A stretch of 64,000 nucleotides of DNA from Renibacterium sp043789415 (GCF_043789415.1 NZ_JBDLLW010000001.1:248001-312000), one strand, 5' to 3'; shown: positions 51,135 to 60,484, counted from the first letter of the stretch. Numbers and translations are program-made. Notes: generated by a model not told the origin, from the sequence alone.

Positions 51135-52375
51135 ACCTGCCCCTGATCGGCCGGAACCGGAACTTCACGCTGGTCTGGCTCGGCCAGGTGCTCAGCCAAG
51201 CGGGCACCCGCGTCTATCAGATCGCGCTGCTGTGGTGGCTGCTCAGCCAGCTGCCCGATGACATCCGTGGTCTAGCGGGCGGGGCTTTCCTGGTGGTCGG
51301 CGCATTGCCGGGCCTGCTGCTGATGAAGGTGATCGGTCGCATCCTGGATTCTGTGCCGAGCCGCACTGTGCTGCTGCGTGCCGAAGTCACCGCTGGGGTG
51401 GCGGTCGCGGTGCTGATCCCGTTCGCCGCACACGACGCCGTGCCGGTGTGGGCGGTCTACGTCGTCGGCCTGATCGTCGCGACTTGCCAGTCGTTCGTCG
51501 ATCCCTGCCTGACCAAGGCCACCCCGGAACTGGTCGCCGAGGCGGATATCGAACGGGCGATCGGCTTCGAGACCGCTACCCAGCCGGTGGCCAACGTCGC
51601 CGGTGCGGCACTCGGTGCAGCCCTGATGGGCACACTGGGCTTTACCGGGGTCATCATCCTGAACGCAGCGAGCTACGCGGTCGCCGCAGGATTCCTGGTC
51701 GCAGCGCGGTTCCGCTCCGTCGCTGCCGAGCGCCCCGCCCCGGGCGAGGCGCCCGCGGCCCGGCAGAGCACCCGCGAGTTCCTGCGCTCCTTACCGGGCG
51801 TCGGCCCGCTGCTGGCCTGCTTCGCTGCAGCCAATTTCTTCTCCGCACCGACCCTGCTGATCTTGCCGCTCTACACCAGTGCGGTGCTGCACGAGGGGCC
51901 AGCCACCCTGGCCGCACTCGAAGCGGCCCTCTGGCTGGGCCTGCTGCTCGGCGCGTTCCTGGCCGCCCGGATTCGGGTGCCCGGCCGGACCACCCAATTC
52001 GGTGCTGTCTGCATCGCTGGGTTCGCCCTGTTCCTCGGAATACCGGGTGTGGTCCCGTCAGCCCTGGTGTACGCGGTGGTTCTGCTGCTCGCCGGGTTGT
52101 GTCTCGGGGTGTCCAACGTGAAGTTCGTGGCGCTGTTCCAGCGGGTGGTGTCGGACGGCAGTAAGGGCCGGTTCTTTGCGATCCTGACCGCGGCGATGAG
52201 CGCCACGTTCCCGGTAGCGTTCGTGCTCTTCGGCGTTCTGGGCGACACGGTGTCCCCGCAGTGGCTCTGCGTCGCCCAGGCCGTCGGCCTAGCCCTGGTC
52301 GCGGTTGCCCTGGCTCCGCGTCGCGACCCCCAGACCGCGGTGACGAAAGCCGATGCTGCTCCGGCCGTCGGCTGA
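51131..52375 (+). CDS. MFS transporter
   Basis: 414 residues with about 12 predicted membrane helices. N-terminal FTLVWLGQVLSQAGTRVYQIALLWWL and the loop after helix 2 resemble the DHA3/enterobactin-exporter branch of MFS. The start overlaps the ligase stop by 4 bases. As last gene of the operon it probably exports the product or confers self-resistance. Confidence 0.88.
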   Translation: MNLPLIGRNRNFTLVWLGQVLSQAGTRVYQIALLWWLLSQLPDDIRGLAGGAFLVVGALPGLLLMKVIGRILDSVPSRTVLLRAEVTAGVAVAVLIPFAAHDAVPVWAVYVVGLIVATCQSFVDPCLTKATPELVAEADIERAIGFETATQPVANVAGAALGAALMGTLGFTGVIILNAASYAVAAGFLVAARFRSVAAERPAPGEAPAARQSTREFLRSLPGVGPLLACFAAANFFSAPTLLILPLYTSAVLHEGPATLAALEAALWLGLLLGAFLAARIRVPGRTTQFGAVCIAGFALFLGIPGVVPSALVYAVVLLLAGLCLGVSNVKFVALFQRVVSDGSKGRFFAILTAAMSATFPVAFVLFGVLGDTVSPQWLCVAQAVGLALVAVALAPRRDPQTAVTKADAAPAVG

Positions 52376-52626
52376 GTAAGAACTGCCGGGACAGCGTGCC
52401 GATACCGGCCGGTGCGACCTGGCTTCAGCTTTTGCAGGAACGGCTGGTCAGCAGCAATACTGACCGGTGGCTCACAGCCGGAAGATACTGAGAGTGCACG
52501 GATGCTGATCGCGACGATGGGGAGTTTCTTTTCATAGGATGCTCCGGAATCGGGGGAGGTTTGGGGGAGGAATTGATGTCATATCAGGCCCTATCAAAGT
52601 GATCGCCGTCTCAGACCCCAGGCATG
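52376..52626. other. gene-free region between island operon and tRNA-Ala
   Basis: No convincing gene. It holds a direct G-rich repeat, CGGGGGAGGT and TTGGGGGAGG (52551–52570), and base composition falls back to that of the chromosome. No integrase is present and I found no direct repeat of the tRNA 3' end at the other side of the island. Confidence 0.5.
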
Positions 52627-52674
52627 AAAATACCCCGGAAATCCCGCGTATTTACGGGAGTTTCGGGGTATTTT
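52627..52674 (-). terminator. tRNA-Ala terminator
   Basis: AAAATACCCC (52627–52636) and GGGGTATTTT (52665–52674) form the base of a long interrupted stem; on the minus strand the stem ends in a run of four T. It starts 4 bases after the tRNA's encoded C75 position. Confidence 0.8.
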
Positions 52675-52679
52675 GTCGG

Positions 52680-52752
52680 TGGAGCTGAGGGGACTCGAAC
52701 CCCTGACCCCCTGCATGCCATGCAGGTGCGCTACCAGCTGCGCCACAGCCCC
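52680..52752 (-). tRNA. tRNA-Ala, anticodon GGC
   Basis: 73 bases fold into a full cloverleaf. The acceptor GGGGCTG pairs with CAGCTCC and contains G3·U70, the alanine identity pair. The anticodon stem CCTGC/GCAGG holds loop ATGGCAT, anticodon GGC. T-loop GGTTCGAGTCC is canonical. The genomic 3' end reads A73-CCG, so CCA is completed after transcription. Confidence 0.96.
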
Positions 52753-52828
52753 GTTCCATTGCCGAAGCAACTTGTCTATCTTAGAACAGCTTGAGAAGCT
52801 TGCCAAATTGACACGCCCGCTAGCCCGT

Positions 52829-53500
52829 TCAGCCCTCCGGGGCGAGCACTGGTTCAGGCAACGATCCCGCGTTGTGCTCGGTCAATCGCCAGCTCAGCTG
52901 CCCGCCGGTTCCATCTGATCCACCCCAGAATGCACCACGATGCTCTTCGATGACCGACCAATGGCAATTCGCCGTGCCGGAAAGCACACCCCAGTACTTC
53001 TCGGGCAGATTCAATAGAGCGGCCAGTCCGGAACGCACCGCACCACCGTGCGTGACCACCACCAGGAGAGCATCCGAGCCCAGCGGCTGCACGGCCTCGG
53101 TGACGGCGTCCGAAACCCGCGCTCCGACCTCTTCGCGGCTCTCTCCCCCACCCGGCCTAGTATTGACCGCACCGGCTTTCCAAGCCTCGGAGTCCCGGGG
53201 GAAGCGCTCATCGATCTGCGCGAAAGTCAGCCCTTCCCAGTCACCGGCGAAAGTCTCTCGCAGCCGGGCATCCGTGCCAGGGGTCAGGCCGGTGGCCTCG
53301 GCAAGATAGCTCGCGGTCTGCCGGGCACGCAGCAGATCGGAACTGAGAATGGCCTGAGGGCGCAAAGATGCCAACAATTCGCCGGCACGCCGAGCCTGCT
53401 CATGCCCTACTGCATCCAGCTCGATATCGGTCTGACCCTGAAAACGACCTGCTTTGTTCCAGGAAGTCTGGCCGTGTCGCCAGAACAGCACACGCCTCAT
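52829..53500 (-). CDS. histidine phosphatase family protein (phosphoglycerate mutase-like)
   Basis: 223 residues. RHGQTSWN carries the phosphorylated His; LSSDLLRARQTA, ETFAGDWEGLTF and VVTHGGAVRSGL complete the active site. It overlaps the rsfS stop by 4 bases. In actinobacteria this gene commonly follows rsfS; the substrate is unknown (glucosyl-3-phosphoglycerate phosphatase-like or a general sugar phosphatase). Confidence 0.9.
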   Translation of the reverse strand: MRRVLFWRHGQTSWNKAGRFQGQTDIELDAVGHEQARRAGELLASLRPQAILSSDLLRARQTASYLAEATGLTPGTDARLRETFAGDWEGLTFAQIDERFPRDSEAWKAGAVNTRPGGGESREEVGARVSDAVTEAVQPLGSDALLVVVTHGGAVRSGLAALLNLPEKYWGVLSGTANCHWSVIEEHRGAFWGGSDGTGGQLSWRLTEHNAGSLPEPVLAPEG

Positions 53501-53859
53501 GAATCGAGGCGCAGATCCACCACCGGGCAGTCTTTCCAGAGGCGTTCCAGAGCGTAGAACACCCTGTCCTCTTCGTGTTGCACGTGAATGACCACTTCAA
53601 CGTAGTCCAGCAGCACCCAGCGGCCTTCCGAACGCCCTTCCCGGCGCACCGGACGCAGGTCGTGCTTCAACAGCTCTTCTTCGATGCCGTCGACGATCGC
53701 ATTGACCTGACGTTCGCTGGAGGCCGAAGCGATCAAGAAAATATCGGTGATGGCCAGCTGCTCGCTGACATCGAGCGCGATAATGTCTTCGGCTAATTTC
53801 TCCGAAGCCGCTTGGGCAGCGATCCGGGCTAGGGTGAGAGAACTCTCGGTGGCAGTCAA
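53497..53859 (-). CDS. rsfS: ribosome silencing factor
   Basis: 120 residues. DIIALDVSEQLAITDIFLIASASSERQV and WVLLDYVEVVIHVQHEEDRVFYALERLW are the RsfS (Iojap/DUF143) pattern. It binds ribosomal protein L14 and prevents subunit joining under starvation. Located downstream of nadD and the 478-residue protein, as in other actinobacteria. Confidence 0.95.
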   Translation of the reverse strand: MTATESSLTLARIAAQAASEKLAEDIIALDVSEQLAITDIFLIASASSERQVNAIVDGIEEELLKHDLRPVRREGRSEGRWVLLDYVEVVIHVQHEEDRVFYALERLWKDCPVVDLRLDS

Positions 53860-53875
53860 TGTGCTCCTACTTGGC

Positions 53876-55312
53876 TCAACGAGCCGTGGTTGTAATGATC
53901 ATGATCAATCCTGCAATCAGGGCGGCCCCGCCTACGACGCCGATCCCCCATTGCCACAGTCTGGTCCTACGAATTCTACCGAGCCCCGCAGTCACAGCGT
54001 CCAGTGGCTCCAGTCCGTGAGCACTATTGGCCGGCATCGGCATCACCTCAGCCTCTTCTCCCGGCTTAGCGGCACGAGGCCGCAGCTGAGCGACTTCCTC
54101 CGCCCGGCGGAGCACCTGCCCAGGAGATCCCAATACCGCTGTGGTTCCGGGAAGGCCCGTGGCTCCGGTGAACGGCGCCGCCGCCGTGCCGCGCGGCGGA
54201 ACCGAGGGCGGACGTACCGGGGGCGGCAGCACCGCAGGGGTCGAACGGGTTACCACCGGCACGTGCGAGGTGGTCGGTGGGCGCAGCACGGGCCGCTCGA
54301 TCCCCGGCACCTTGACGAACTGCAGGGGTGTCACCATGGCCAGGTTATGCGCCGTCGTCGGATCATTGAGCTGTTGTCTGGCCCCCAGACTCTCCTCAGC
54401 GAGTTTCGCCCGGGCCTGCGCGCGTTCATTGAGAATAGCGGCGCGTTCAGCCAGCGCCTTCTGCTGAGCCAGTAGTTCGACGTCGACCTTCAGCGGATCC
54501 TCGACCGGCGGTATCGAACCGGTGTGCTCCAGGGCTTCGGCGAGCAGCTCATTCCGCGCGACCGACTCAGGAGTTTCTGCTTCATCGATCCGCGCCTCCT
54601 TCGCGCGCAAGGACTGCGCGTCCCGGGCTTGCAGGGCCTCGGCAACACTGAGCTTCGCCGGATCAGCGGCTTCAGCCTGGTCTGCTCTGGCCGGTACCAC
54701 CTGATTGGCATTGGTGATGGGAGCTTTTTCCGCCTCGAGCATCTGCTGCCGCAAGAGGCGACGAGAGGGCAGAGGTTCTTCCGGTTTCGGCGGCTCAGCG
54801 ACCTCCCGGTAAGCACGCAAAGCCGCCCGGTCACGAGCTCTGATCTGGGATCTGCGTTCCGCCCGTGGTTCCACAGGACCGTCTGGTTCGGTGATCAGTG
54901 CCCGGCGACTGCGCACGGATTCTTGCTGAGCAGGTACTGGTGCTTGTCTGCTCGGCAGCTCTTCAGCCGCAGCGCTGCTGGTTTCGCTATCCGGCTGAGC
55001 AGGTCCATCAGGTATCGCTGTCTGCCGGGCCGCTTCGGCCTCAGCTGCGAGTCGTTGCTCGGCGAGAGCAGAGAGCCTGGCCCGTTCCTCGGCCTTGAGG
55101 GCTTGCCTGGTCAGCTGGGCTGGTGCGGAGTGCACGCCACGTTCTCGCAGCACAGGTTTAACGGGCTTGCCGGCAACCGGATCTTCGGTCGAGGGCACAG
55201 AGAGCAGCGGCACTGAAGGATAGTCTTTCTCCGCTTCTGCACCCGAAGCTGCTGAACCCTGATGACGCCGCAGCTCTTTACGGCTGCGGGGCTGCTCGGC
55301 GTCCTGACTCAT
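53876..55312 (-). CDS. conserved charged single-pass membrane protein, unknown function
   Basis: 478 residues. Starts with SRKELRRH, continues with a long Ala/Glu/Arg-rich region likely to be helical or disordered, then a Pro-rich linker (about 390–420) and a single C-terminal membrane helix (WGIGVVGGAALIAGLIMIIT). Tail-anchored topology with a large cytoplasmic part. Placement between nadD and rsfS suggests a conserved locus in the group. No enzymatic motif. Confidence 0.75.
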   Translation of the reverse strand: MSQDAEQPRSRKELRRHQGSAASGAEAEKDYPSVPLLSVPSTEDPVAGKPVKPVLRERGVHSAPAQLTRQALKAEERARLSALAEQRLAAEAEAARQTAIPDGPAQPDSETSSAAAEELPSRQAPVPAQQESVRSRRALITEPDGPVEPRAERRSQIRARDRAALRAYREVAEPPKPEEPLPSRRLLRQQMLEAEKAPITNANQVVPARADQAEAADPAKLSVAEALQARDAQSLRAKEARIDEAETPESVARNELLAEALEHTGSIPPVEDPLKVDVELLAQQKALAERAAILNERAQARAKLAEESLGARQQLNDPTTAHNLAMVTPLQFVKVPGIERPVLRPPTTSHVPVVTRSTPAVLPPPVRPPSVPPRGTAAAPFTGATGLPGTTAVLGSPGQVLRRAEEVAQLRPRAAKPGEEAEVMPMPANSAHGLEPLDAVTAGLGRIRRTRLWQWGIGVVGGAALIAGLIMIITTTAR

Positions 55313-55345
55313 TCTGCGTCTTTCACTGTCTGTTCTGATTAACCA

Positions 55346-55966
55346 TTATCGATCTTGGTACAGGCCATATTTCGCGATGTACTGAACTACCCCGTCCGGC
55401 ACCAAATACCATACCGGATGACGTGAGGCGACCCGGTTCCGGCAGTCCGTCGAGGAAATCGCCATAGCGGGAACCTCGAGCAAACTGACGTCCTTGCGCC
55501 CGGCATCATCAAGCACATGCCCCGGCCTGGTCACTCCCACGAAGTGCGCGAGTGACCAGAGTTCATCACTATCTTTCCATGACATGATCTGAGCCATAGC
55601 GTCCGCGCCGGTGATGAAGAACAAATCTGCGTCGGGGCGAAGCCTGCGCAAGTCCCGCAAGGTGTCGATGGTGTAGGTCAATCCAGGTCGTTCGATGTCC
55701 ACCCGGCTCACGGTGAAACGCGGATTGGCCGCTGTCGCGATCACCGTCATCAGGTAGCGGTGTTCAGCCGGGCTGACCTGCCTCGCCGGATCCCGGGTCT
55801 TCTGCCAAGGCTGCCCGGTCGGCACGAAAACCACTTCGTCGAGCTCGAATCGCGCGGCGACCTCACTGGCGGCCACCAAGTGACCGTGATGAATCGGATC
55901 GAAAGTACCGCCCATCACACCGAGCCGGAACCGCCGGTCGCCGGGTGCTCGCAAGGGCTCACCCAC
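55346..55966 (-). CDS. nadD: nicotinate-nucleotide adenylyltransferase
   Basis: About 206 residues. GVMGGTFDPIHHGHLVAASEVA is the nucleotidyl-transferase GxFxPxHxGH loop; FVPTGQPWQK and the late MAISSTDCRNR (ISST-R) bind ATP. It makes deamido-NAD from nicotinate mononucleotide. The frame is open to 56044, but that overlaps the upstream small gene by 68 bases; GTG 55966 gives the usual family length. The start is uncertain. Confidence 0.93.
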   Translation of the reverse strand: MGEPLRAPGDRRFRLGVMGGTFDPIHHGHLVAASEVAARFELDEVVFVPTGQPWQKTRDPARQVSPAEHRYLMTVIATAANPRFTVSRVDIERPGLTYTIDTLRDLRRLRPDADLFFITGADAMAQIMSWKDSDELWSLAHFVGVTRPGHVLDDAGRKDVSLLEVPAMAISSTDCRNRVASRHPVWYLVPDGVVQYIAKYGLYQDR

Positions 55967-55976
55967 GAGAGCCTGT

Positions 55977-56222
55977 TCAGTGATGGGAGGCTGCCTTCGC
56001 CTGGCCGTGATCGTGTTTATTGGTGTGCTGCTTATTGGGGTCAACCGGTTCCTCCACGGCTTCGTGACGGTTGCCGAGGTTGGTGAAGGAAGCAGTGATC
56101 AGCATCAGGATGAGCAAAATGGCGAAGATCGAGACACCGAACATCCAGAACGGCATGAACAGTTCGGCCGGAGCTTCGTGTTCAGTAGCGGCGGTAGCGG
56201 CCCCGGCGAGCTGGCTCAGCAT
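55977..56222 (-). CDS. small membrane protein
   Basis: 81 residues: one membrane helix (FGVSIFAILLILMLITASF, about 28–46) and a His/Lys-rich tail. AGGGAGAGACAAT precedes the ATG. It sits between proA and nadD; in related actinobacteria a small open frame is often found there. Function unknown. Confidence 0.75.
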   Translation of the reverse strand: MLSQLAGAATAATEHEAPAELFMPFWMFGVSIFAILLILMLITASFTNLGNRHEAVEEPVDPNKQHTNKHDHGQAKAASHH

Positions 56223-56292
56223 ATTGTCTCTCCCTAAAGAATCCGTCAGTGAACGAGATTGAAGTTATTGTTTCGTCTCTATGTTACGCGGA

Positions 56293-57633
56293 TCAGCCGC
56301 GGACCTGGCCTTCGCCATGCACGATCCACTTAGTAGTGGTCAGTTCGCTGAGCCCCATCGGCCCCCGGGCGTGCAGTTTCTGGGTGGAAATCCCCACCTC
56401 AGCACCCAGTCCGAACTCCCCACCGTCGGTGAAACGAGTCGAAGCATTCACGATCACCGCCGCGGAATCGACTTCCGCGACGAAGCGCTCAGTATTGGCC
56501 AGATCATTGGACAGAATGGCCTCGGTATGCCCCGTGCTCCAGCGCCGGATGTGTTCGATCGCCTCGTCCATCGAATCCACCACGGCCACCGCGAGATCGA
56601 GATCCATGTATTCTCGTGCCCAGTCCTCGTCAGTGGCTGGCACTGCCTGCACCCCGGCGGGCAGCTGGGAGAGCACCCGAGAATCGCCGTGCAACCGCAC
56701 ACCTGCATCGCTGAGCGCCCTGAGCAGCTCTCCGAGCCCCTTGAATTCGGTATGTACCAGCAGGGTTTCCACGGTATTGCAAACACTCGGACGCTGAGTT
56801 TTAGAATTCAGCACGATGTCGATCGAGGAATGCAGCGAGGCCGAGTGGTCAAGGTAGATGTGCACATTGCCCTCGCCGGTCTCGATCACCGGGACAGAGG
56901 ATTCGTTCACCACGGCCTGGATGAGCTCATGCCCTCCACGCGGAATGAGTACATCGACTCGCCCGCGGGCTTTCATCAGCACGGCAGCTCCAGCCCGCCC
57001 ATAGGCGTCGACGCTCTGCACGGCGTCCGCTGGCAATCCCACCGAGTCCAGGGCATCGCGGATCACCGAGAGCAGCGCGATATTGGTCTGCGCCACAGCG
57101 CTGCCACCGCGCAGGATCACCGCGTTGCCGCTTTTCAGCGCCAGACCAGCGATATCGATCGTCACATTGGGGCGCGCTTCATAGATTGCCGCCACCACGC
57201 CCATTGGAACCTGAACCTGCCGTAGCCGCAGGCCGTTGGGAAGGGTTTGGCCTCGCACCACAGTACCCACCGGATCGGGAAGCGACACCAGGTTCTCCAA
57301 AGCGGCAACCAGTTTATTGACCCGCTCAGGATCGAGCCGCATCCGATCGATCAGAGCGGCGGTCGTGCCCTCCGCTGCGGCCTTTTCCAGGTCTTTCAGA
57401 TTCGCGGCCAGAATGGAATCGCGATGCTCCAGCAAAGCAGCGCCGACTGCCAGCAGCGCCCGGTCTTTCCAGCCCCGGTTCGCTCGAGACAGAATACGGG
57501 AAGCCGCGCGAGCACGGTCAGCAATCGAATGCACCGCAGCCCGCACCTGTTCAAGAGGCATTTGCTCAAGGGGGGATTCCTCAGCGGACAGTCTCTCCGC
57601 GACCACCTCGGCGTTCTCAACCAGCTCCGTCAT
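56293..57633 (-). CDS. proA: glutamate-5-semialdehyde dehydrogenase
   Basis: 446 residues. MGVVAAIYEARPNVTIDIAGL, ILRGGSAVAQTN, the nucleophile Cys in SVCNTVETLLVH and LGAEVGISTQKLHARGPMGL are ProA signatures. It reduces glutamyl-5-phosphate in proline synthesis. Follows proB by 50 bases in the same direction. Confidence 0.96.
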   Translation of the reverse strand: MTELVENAEVVAERLSAEESPLEQMPLEQVRAAVHSIADRARAASRILSRANRGWKDRALLAVGAALLEHRDSILAANLKDLEKAAAEGTTAALIDRMRLDPERVNKLVAALENLVSLPDPVGTVVRGQTLPNGLRLRQVQVPMGVVAAIYEARPNVTIDIAGLALKSGNAVILRGGSAVAQTNIALLSVIRDALDSVGLPADAVQSVDAYGRAGAAVLMKARGRVDVLIPRGGHELIQAVVNESSVPVIETGEGNVHIYLDHSASLHSSIDIVLNSKTQRPSVCNTVETLLVHTEFKGLGELLRALSDAGVRLHGDSRVLSQLPAGVQAVPATDEDWAREYMDLDLAVAVVDSMDEAIEHIRRWSTGHTEAILSNDLANTERFVAEVDSAAVIVNASTRFTDGGEFGLGAEVGISTQKLHARGPMGLSELTTTKWIVHGEGQVRG

Positions 57634-57683
57634 GGCCTTATTCTAGTCTCTACATCCCAGCGGGTCAGATTCGCTGCGAATTA

Positions 57684-58814
57684 TCAGAGCAGCACCAAGT
57701 CATCGACGTGCACGACTTCTCTGAGGTACTCACTGCCCAGTTCCTCCGCGAGGTCCTTGGTACGGCGTCCTAGAATCTTAGGTAACTCGACGGCGTCATA
57801 ATTGACCAGCCCGCGAGCGAAAGGGCGGCCCTGCAGATCGACAAGTTCGACGGCGTCCCCGGCCTCGAACGCGCCCTCAACAGCTCGGATTCCGGCGGGT
57901 AAAAGAGAGGTGTGTCGCTCCCGGATGGCTCGTACAGCGCCATCATCGAGCGTCAAACGACCCTGAATGCTGGCCAGATGCGCGAGCCAGAGCAAGCGGA
58001 TCGGTCTGCGTTCGCCATGCACGCTGAACCAGGTACCGATGTCCTGCCCCGCCAGAGCCTGCGCGGCATTCGCTGCCGAAGTGATCAGCGCCGGAATGCC
58101 AAAGCCTGCGGCGATGCTGGCAGCCTGGACCTTGGTGGACATCCCCCCGGTGCCGAGACCGGCTCCCCCGGGCTGTCCGATACTGATGTTCTCAAGTTCG
58201 GTCGGATCGGAGATCGTCTCAATGCGTTGCGCACCGGCCGATGGAGGCCCGTCGTAGAGCGCATCGACATCGGAGAGCAAGAGCATTGCCTCGGCTTTCA
58301 CCAAATGAGCGACCAGGGCTGCCAGACGGTCGTTGTCTCCGAAGCGGATCTCATGAGTGGCCACGGTGTCGTTCTCGTTCACAATGGGCAGCACACCGAG
58401 GTTGAGCAGGCGTTCCAGCGCCCGGTAGGCGTTGGCGTACTGGGTTCGCCGGGTCAGATCATCAGCGGTCAGAAGCACCTGACTCACCGTGACGCCGTGC
58501 GCACCGAACGCCTCGGTGTAGCGTGCCATCAGCAAGCCCTGCCCCACGCTGGCAGCGGACTGCTGGGTCGCCAAATCCTTAGGACGCCGGAGCAAGCCGA
58601 GCGGGGCCAGGCCAGCGGCGATCGCTCCTGATGAGACCAAGATGATCTCTGTGCCGTGCTCGTTACTGCGCTCGGCGAGTACCCTGACCAAGCCGGTCAG
58701 CGCCTCCTCGGAGATACCCCCGCTGAGCGAGGTGAGTGAAGAGGAACCGACTTTGACCACTATTCGAGAAGCTTGAGCTAAAGCCTCCCGCCCGTCCAGG
58801 CGACTAGCTTTCAT
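57684..58814 (-). CDS. proB: glutamate 5-kinase
   Basis: 376 residues. Amino-acid kinase N-terminus VVKVGSSSLT, LVSSGAIAAG, VNENDTV and GTGGMSTKVQAA, followed by a C-terminal PUA domain (from about 285: RLTLDDGAVRAI … FARGLVNY). It phosphorylates glutamate, the first step of proline synthesis. I start at ATG 58814, overlapping obg by 11 bases; the frame is open to 58835. Confidence 0.96.
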   Translation of the reverse strand: MKASRLDGREALAQASRIVVKVGSSSLTSLSGGISEEALTGLVRVLAERSNEHGTEIILVSSGAIAAGLAPLGLLRRPKDLATQQSAASVGQGLLMARYTEAFGAHGVTVSQVLLTADDLTRRTQYANAYRALERLLNLGVLPIVNENDTVATHEIRFGDNDRLAALVAHLVKAEAMLLLSDVDALYDGPPSAGAQRIETISDPTELENISIGQPGGAGLGTGGMSTKVQAASIAAGFGIPALITSAANAAQALAGQDIGTWFSVHGERRPIRLLWLAHLASIQGRLTLDDGAVRAIRERHTSLLPAGIRAVEGAFEAGDAVELVDLQGRPFARGLVNYDAVELPKILGRRTKDLAEELGSEYLREVVHVDDLVLL

Positions 58815-60411
58815 CACCGTTGTTCGACTCCTCATCGGAGTGCGGCGTCACAGCTGTATGCGCGGCCCGGCGACCGCTGACTGATTCGGTCCAGACGCCG
58901 GCTTTACGCTCGGCCTCCAGCTCGGCACGGGCCGCAGCCTTGGCGTCCCGGCGCTCTTGATACTCTTCACGCTTCTGCTCACGCGTTGGTCGATCACCGA
59001 TATCGGCGAAGCGCAGGTCGGTGCCGCGCGGCCCAGCCAGCAGTTCGGCACCGCCCATCATGGTGGGCTCCCAATCGAAGACCACCGAGTCTTTGCCGTC
59101 TTCGCCGATCACCACGGTGTCACCGGGCTTGGCGCCCTCTTTGAAGAGCTGCTCCTCAATGCCGAGCTTGGCGAGCCGGTCGGCGAGGTAACCAATCGCC
59201 TCCTCATTGGTGAAGTCGGTCTGCTTGACCCAGCGCACCGGCTTATCACCCAGCACCCGGTACAGCGGTTCCAGGTTCCGCTCCTCCGCGCGAATGACGA
59301 ATTCCTTGCGGTTCACCGCCCGGGGGCGCAGCACCTGAGGCGTCACCGTGGTCGGAGCCACGGCCGCCTTGGCCCGAGCCTCCGTCACCAGTTCGGCCAT
59401 CGCGAAGGACAGCGACCGCAGCCCTTCGTGGGAGACCGCGGAGATTTCGAAGACCCGGTAGCCTCGCTCTTCCAACTCGCCCTTGACGAATTCGGCCATG
59501 TCCTTGCCATCGGGGGTGTCGATCTTATTCAGCGCGACCAGCTTGGGACGCTGATTGAGCGGCACGACTTCACCGTCCACACCGGCATAGCTCATATCGA
59601 CGGCGTACTTCTCCAATTCGGCTTCGATAATGGCCAAATCGGAGAGCGGATCGCGATCTGACTCCAGGGTGGCGCAATCCAGCACGTGTACCAGCGCAGC
59701 GCAGCGCTCCACGTGCCGCAGGAAGTTATGACCCAGGCCTTTGCCTTCAGAGGCGCCTTCGATCAGACCGGGAACGTCGGCGATGGTGAATCGCACCTCA
59801 CCGGCTTCTACTACTCCGAGGTTCGGGATCAGCGTGGTGAAGGGGTAATCGGCGATTTTGGGCCGTGCCGCACTCATCGCAGCGATCAAAGAGGATTTGC
59901 CGGCGGAGGGGAAGCCCACCAGGGCGATATCGGCGATGCTCTTGAGTTCCAAGACAATATCCCGCTCATCACCTTCGATGCCGAGCAGTGCGAAACCAGG
60001 AGCGCGACGTTTTTGCGAGGAGAGCGAGGCGTTACCCAGGCCTCCCTGACCACCGGCCGCCGCGACGTACTCCGTGCCTTCGCCCATCAGATCAGCGAGC
60101 ACCTCACCGTCTTTGGTTTTGATCACGGTGCCGTCGGGCACCGTGAGAATCAGCGTCTCACCGTGTTTTCCGGCGCGCCAGTCCCCCATCCCGGGACCGC
60201 CGTTTCCGGCGTGCCGGTGCGGTGCGTGGTGGTAATCCAGCAGGGTGGTGGTCTGATGCGAAACGCGCAGGATGACGTCGCCGCCATTACCGCCGTTACC
60301 ACCGTCGGGCCCGCCCAGGGGCTTGAACTTTTCCCGCTTGACCGAAACGCAGCCGTGGCCACCCGTTCCGCCCGAGACATGGAGCACCACCCGGTCGACG
60401 AAGTTTGCCAC
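58804..60411 (-). CDS. obg: Obg GTPase
   Basis: 535 residues. The Gly-rich Obg fold (GGTGGHGCVSVKREKFKPLG, GGPDGGNGGNGGDVIL) leads to a GTPase domain with GFPSAGKSSL, DVPGLIEGASEG and ALNKID, then an OCT domain and a charged C-terminal tail of about 100 residues typical of actinobacteria. It acts in 50S assembly and stress control. Follows rpmA after a terminator. Confidence 0.97.
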   Translation of the reverse strand: MANFVDRVVLHVSGGTGGHGCVSVKREKFKPLGGPDGGNGGNGGDVILRVSHQTTTLLDYHHAPHRHAGNGGPGMGDWRAGKHGETLILTVPDGTVIKTKDGEVLADLMGEGTEYVAAAGGQGGLGNASLSSQKRRAPGFALLGIEGDERDIVLELKSIADIALVGFPSAGKSSLIAAMSAARPKIADYPFTTLIPNLGVVEAGEVRFTIADVPGLIEGASEGKGLGHNFLRHVERCAALVHVLDCATLESDRDPLSDLAIIEAELEKYAVDMSYAGVDGEVVPLNQRPKLVALNKIDTPDGKDMAEFVKGELEERGYRVFEISAVSHEGLRSLSFAMAELVTEARAKAAVAPTTVTPQVLRPRAVNRKEFVIRAEERNLEPLYRVLGDKPVRWVKQTDFTNEEAIGYLADRLAKLGIEEQLFKEGAKPGDTVVIGEDGKDSVVFDWEPTMMGGAELLAGPRGTDLRFADIGDRPTREQKREEYQERRDAKAAARAELEAERKAGVWTESVSGRRAAHTAVTPHSDEESNNGDES

Positions 60412-60484
60412 TGATTTCTCCTGACTGGAATGCTCACATATGGCTAGGTGAGTCAGCTTCCATTCTAGTTTGTGTTAAAAACAA

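Noticed and set aside
45037..52375. bacterial bioluminescence operon
   Set aside because: No luxA, luxB or luxD homologue is present; the LLM monooxygenase at 2420–3754 belongs to the NtaA/DszA branch and to another operon.
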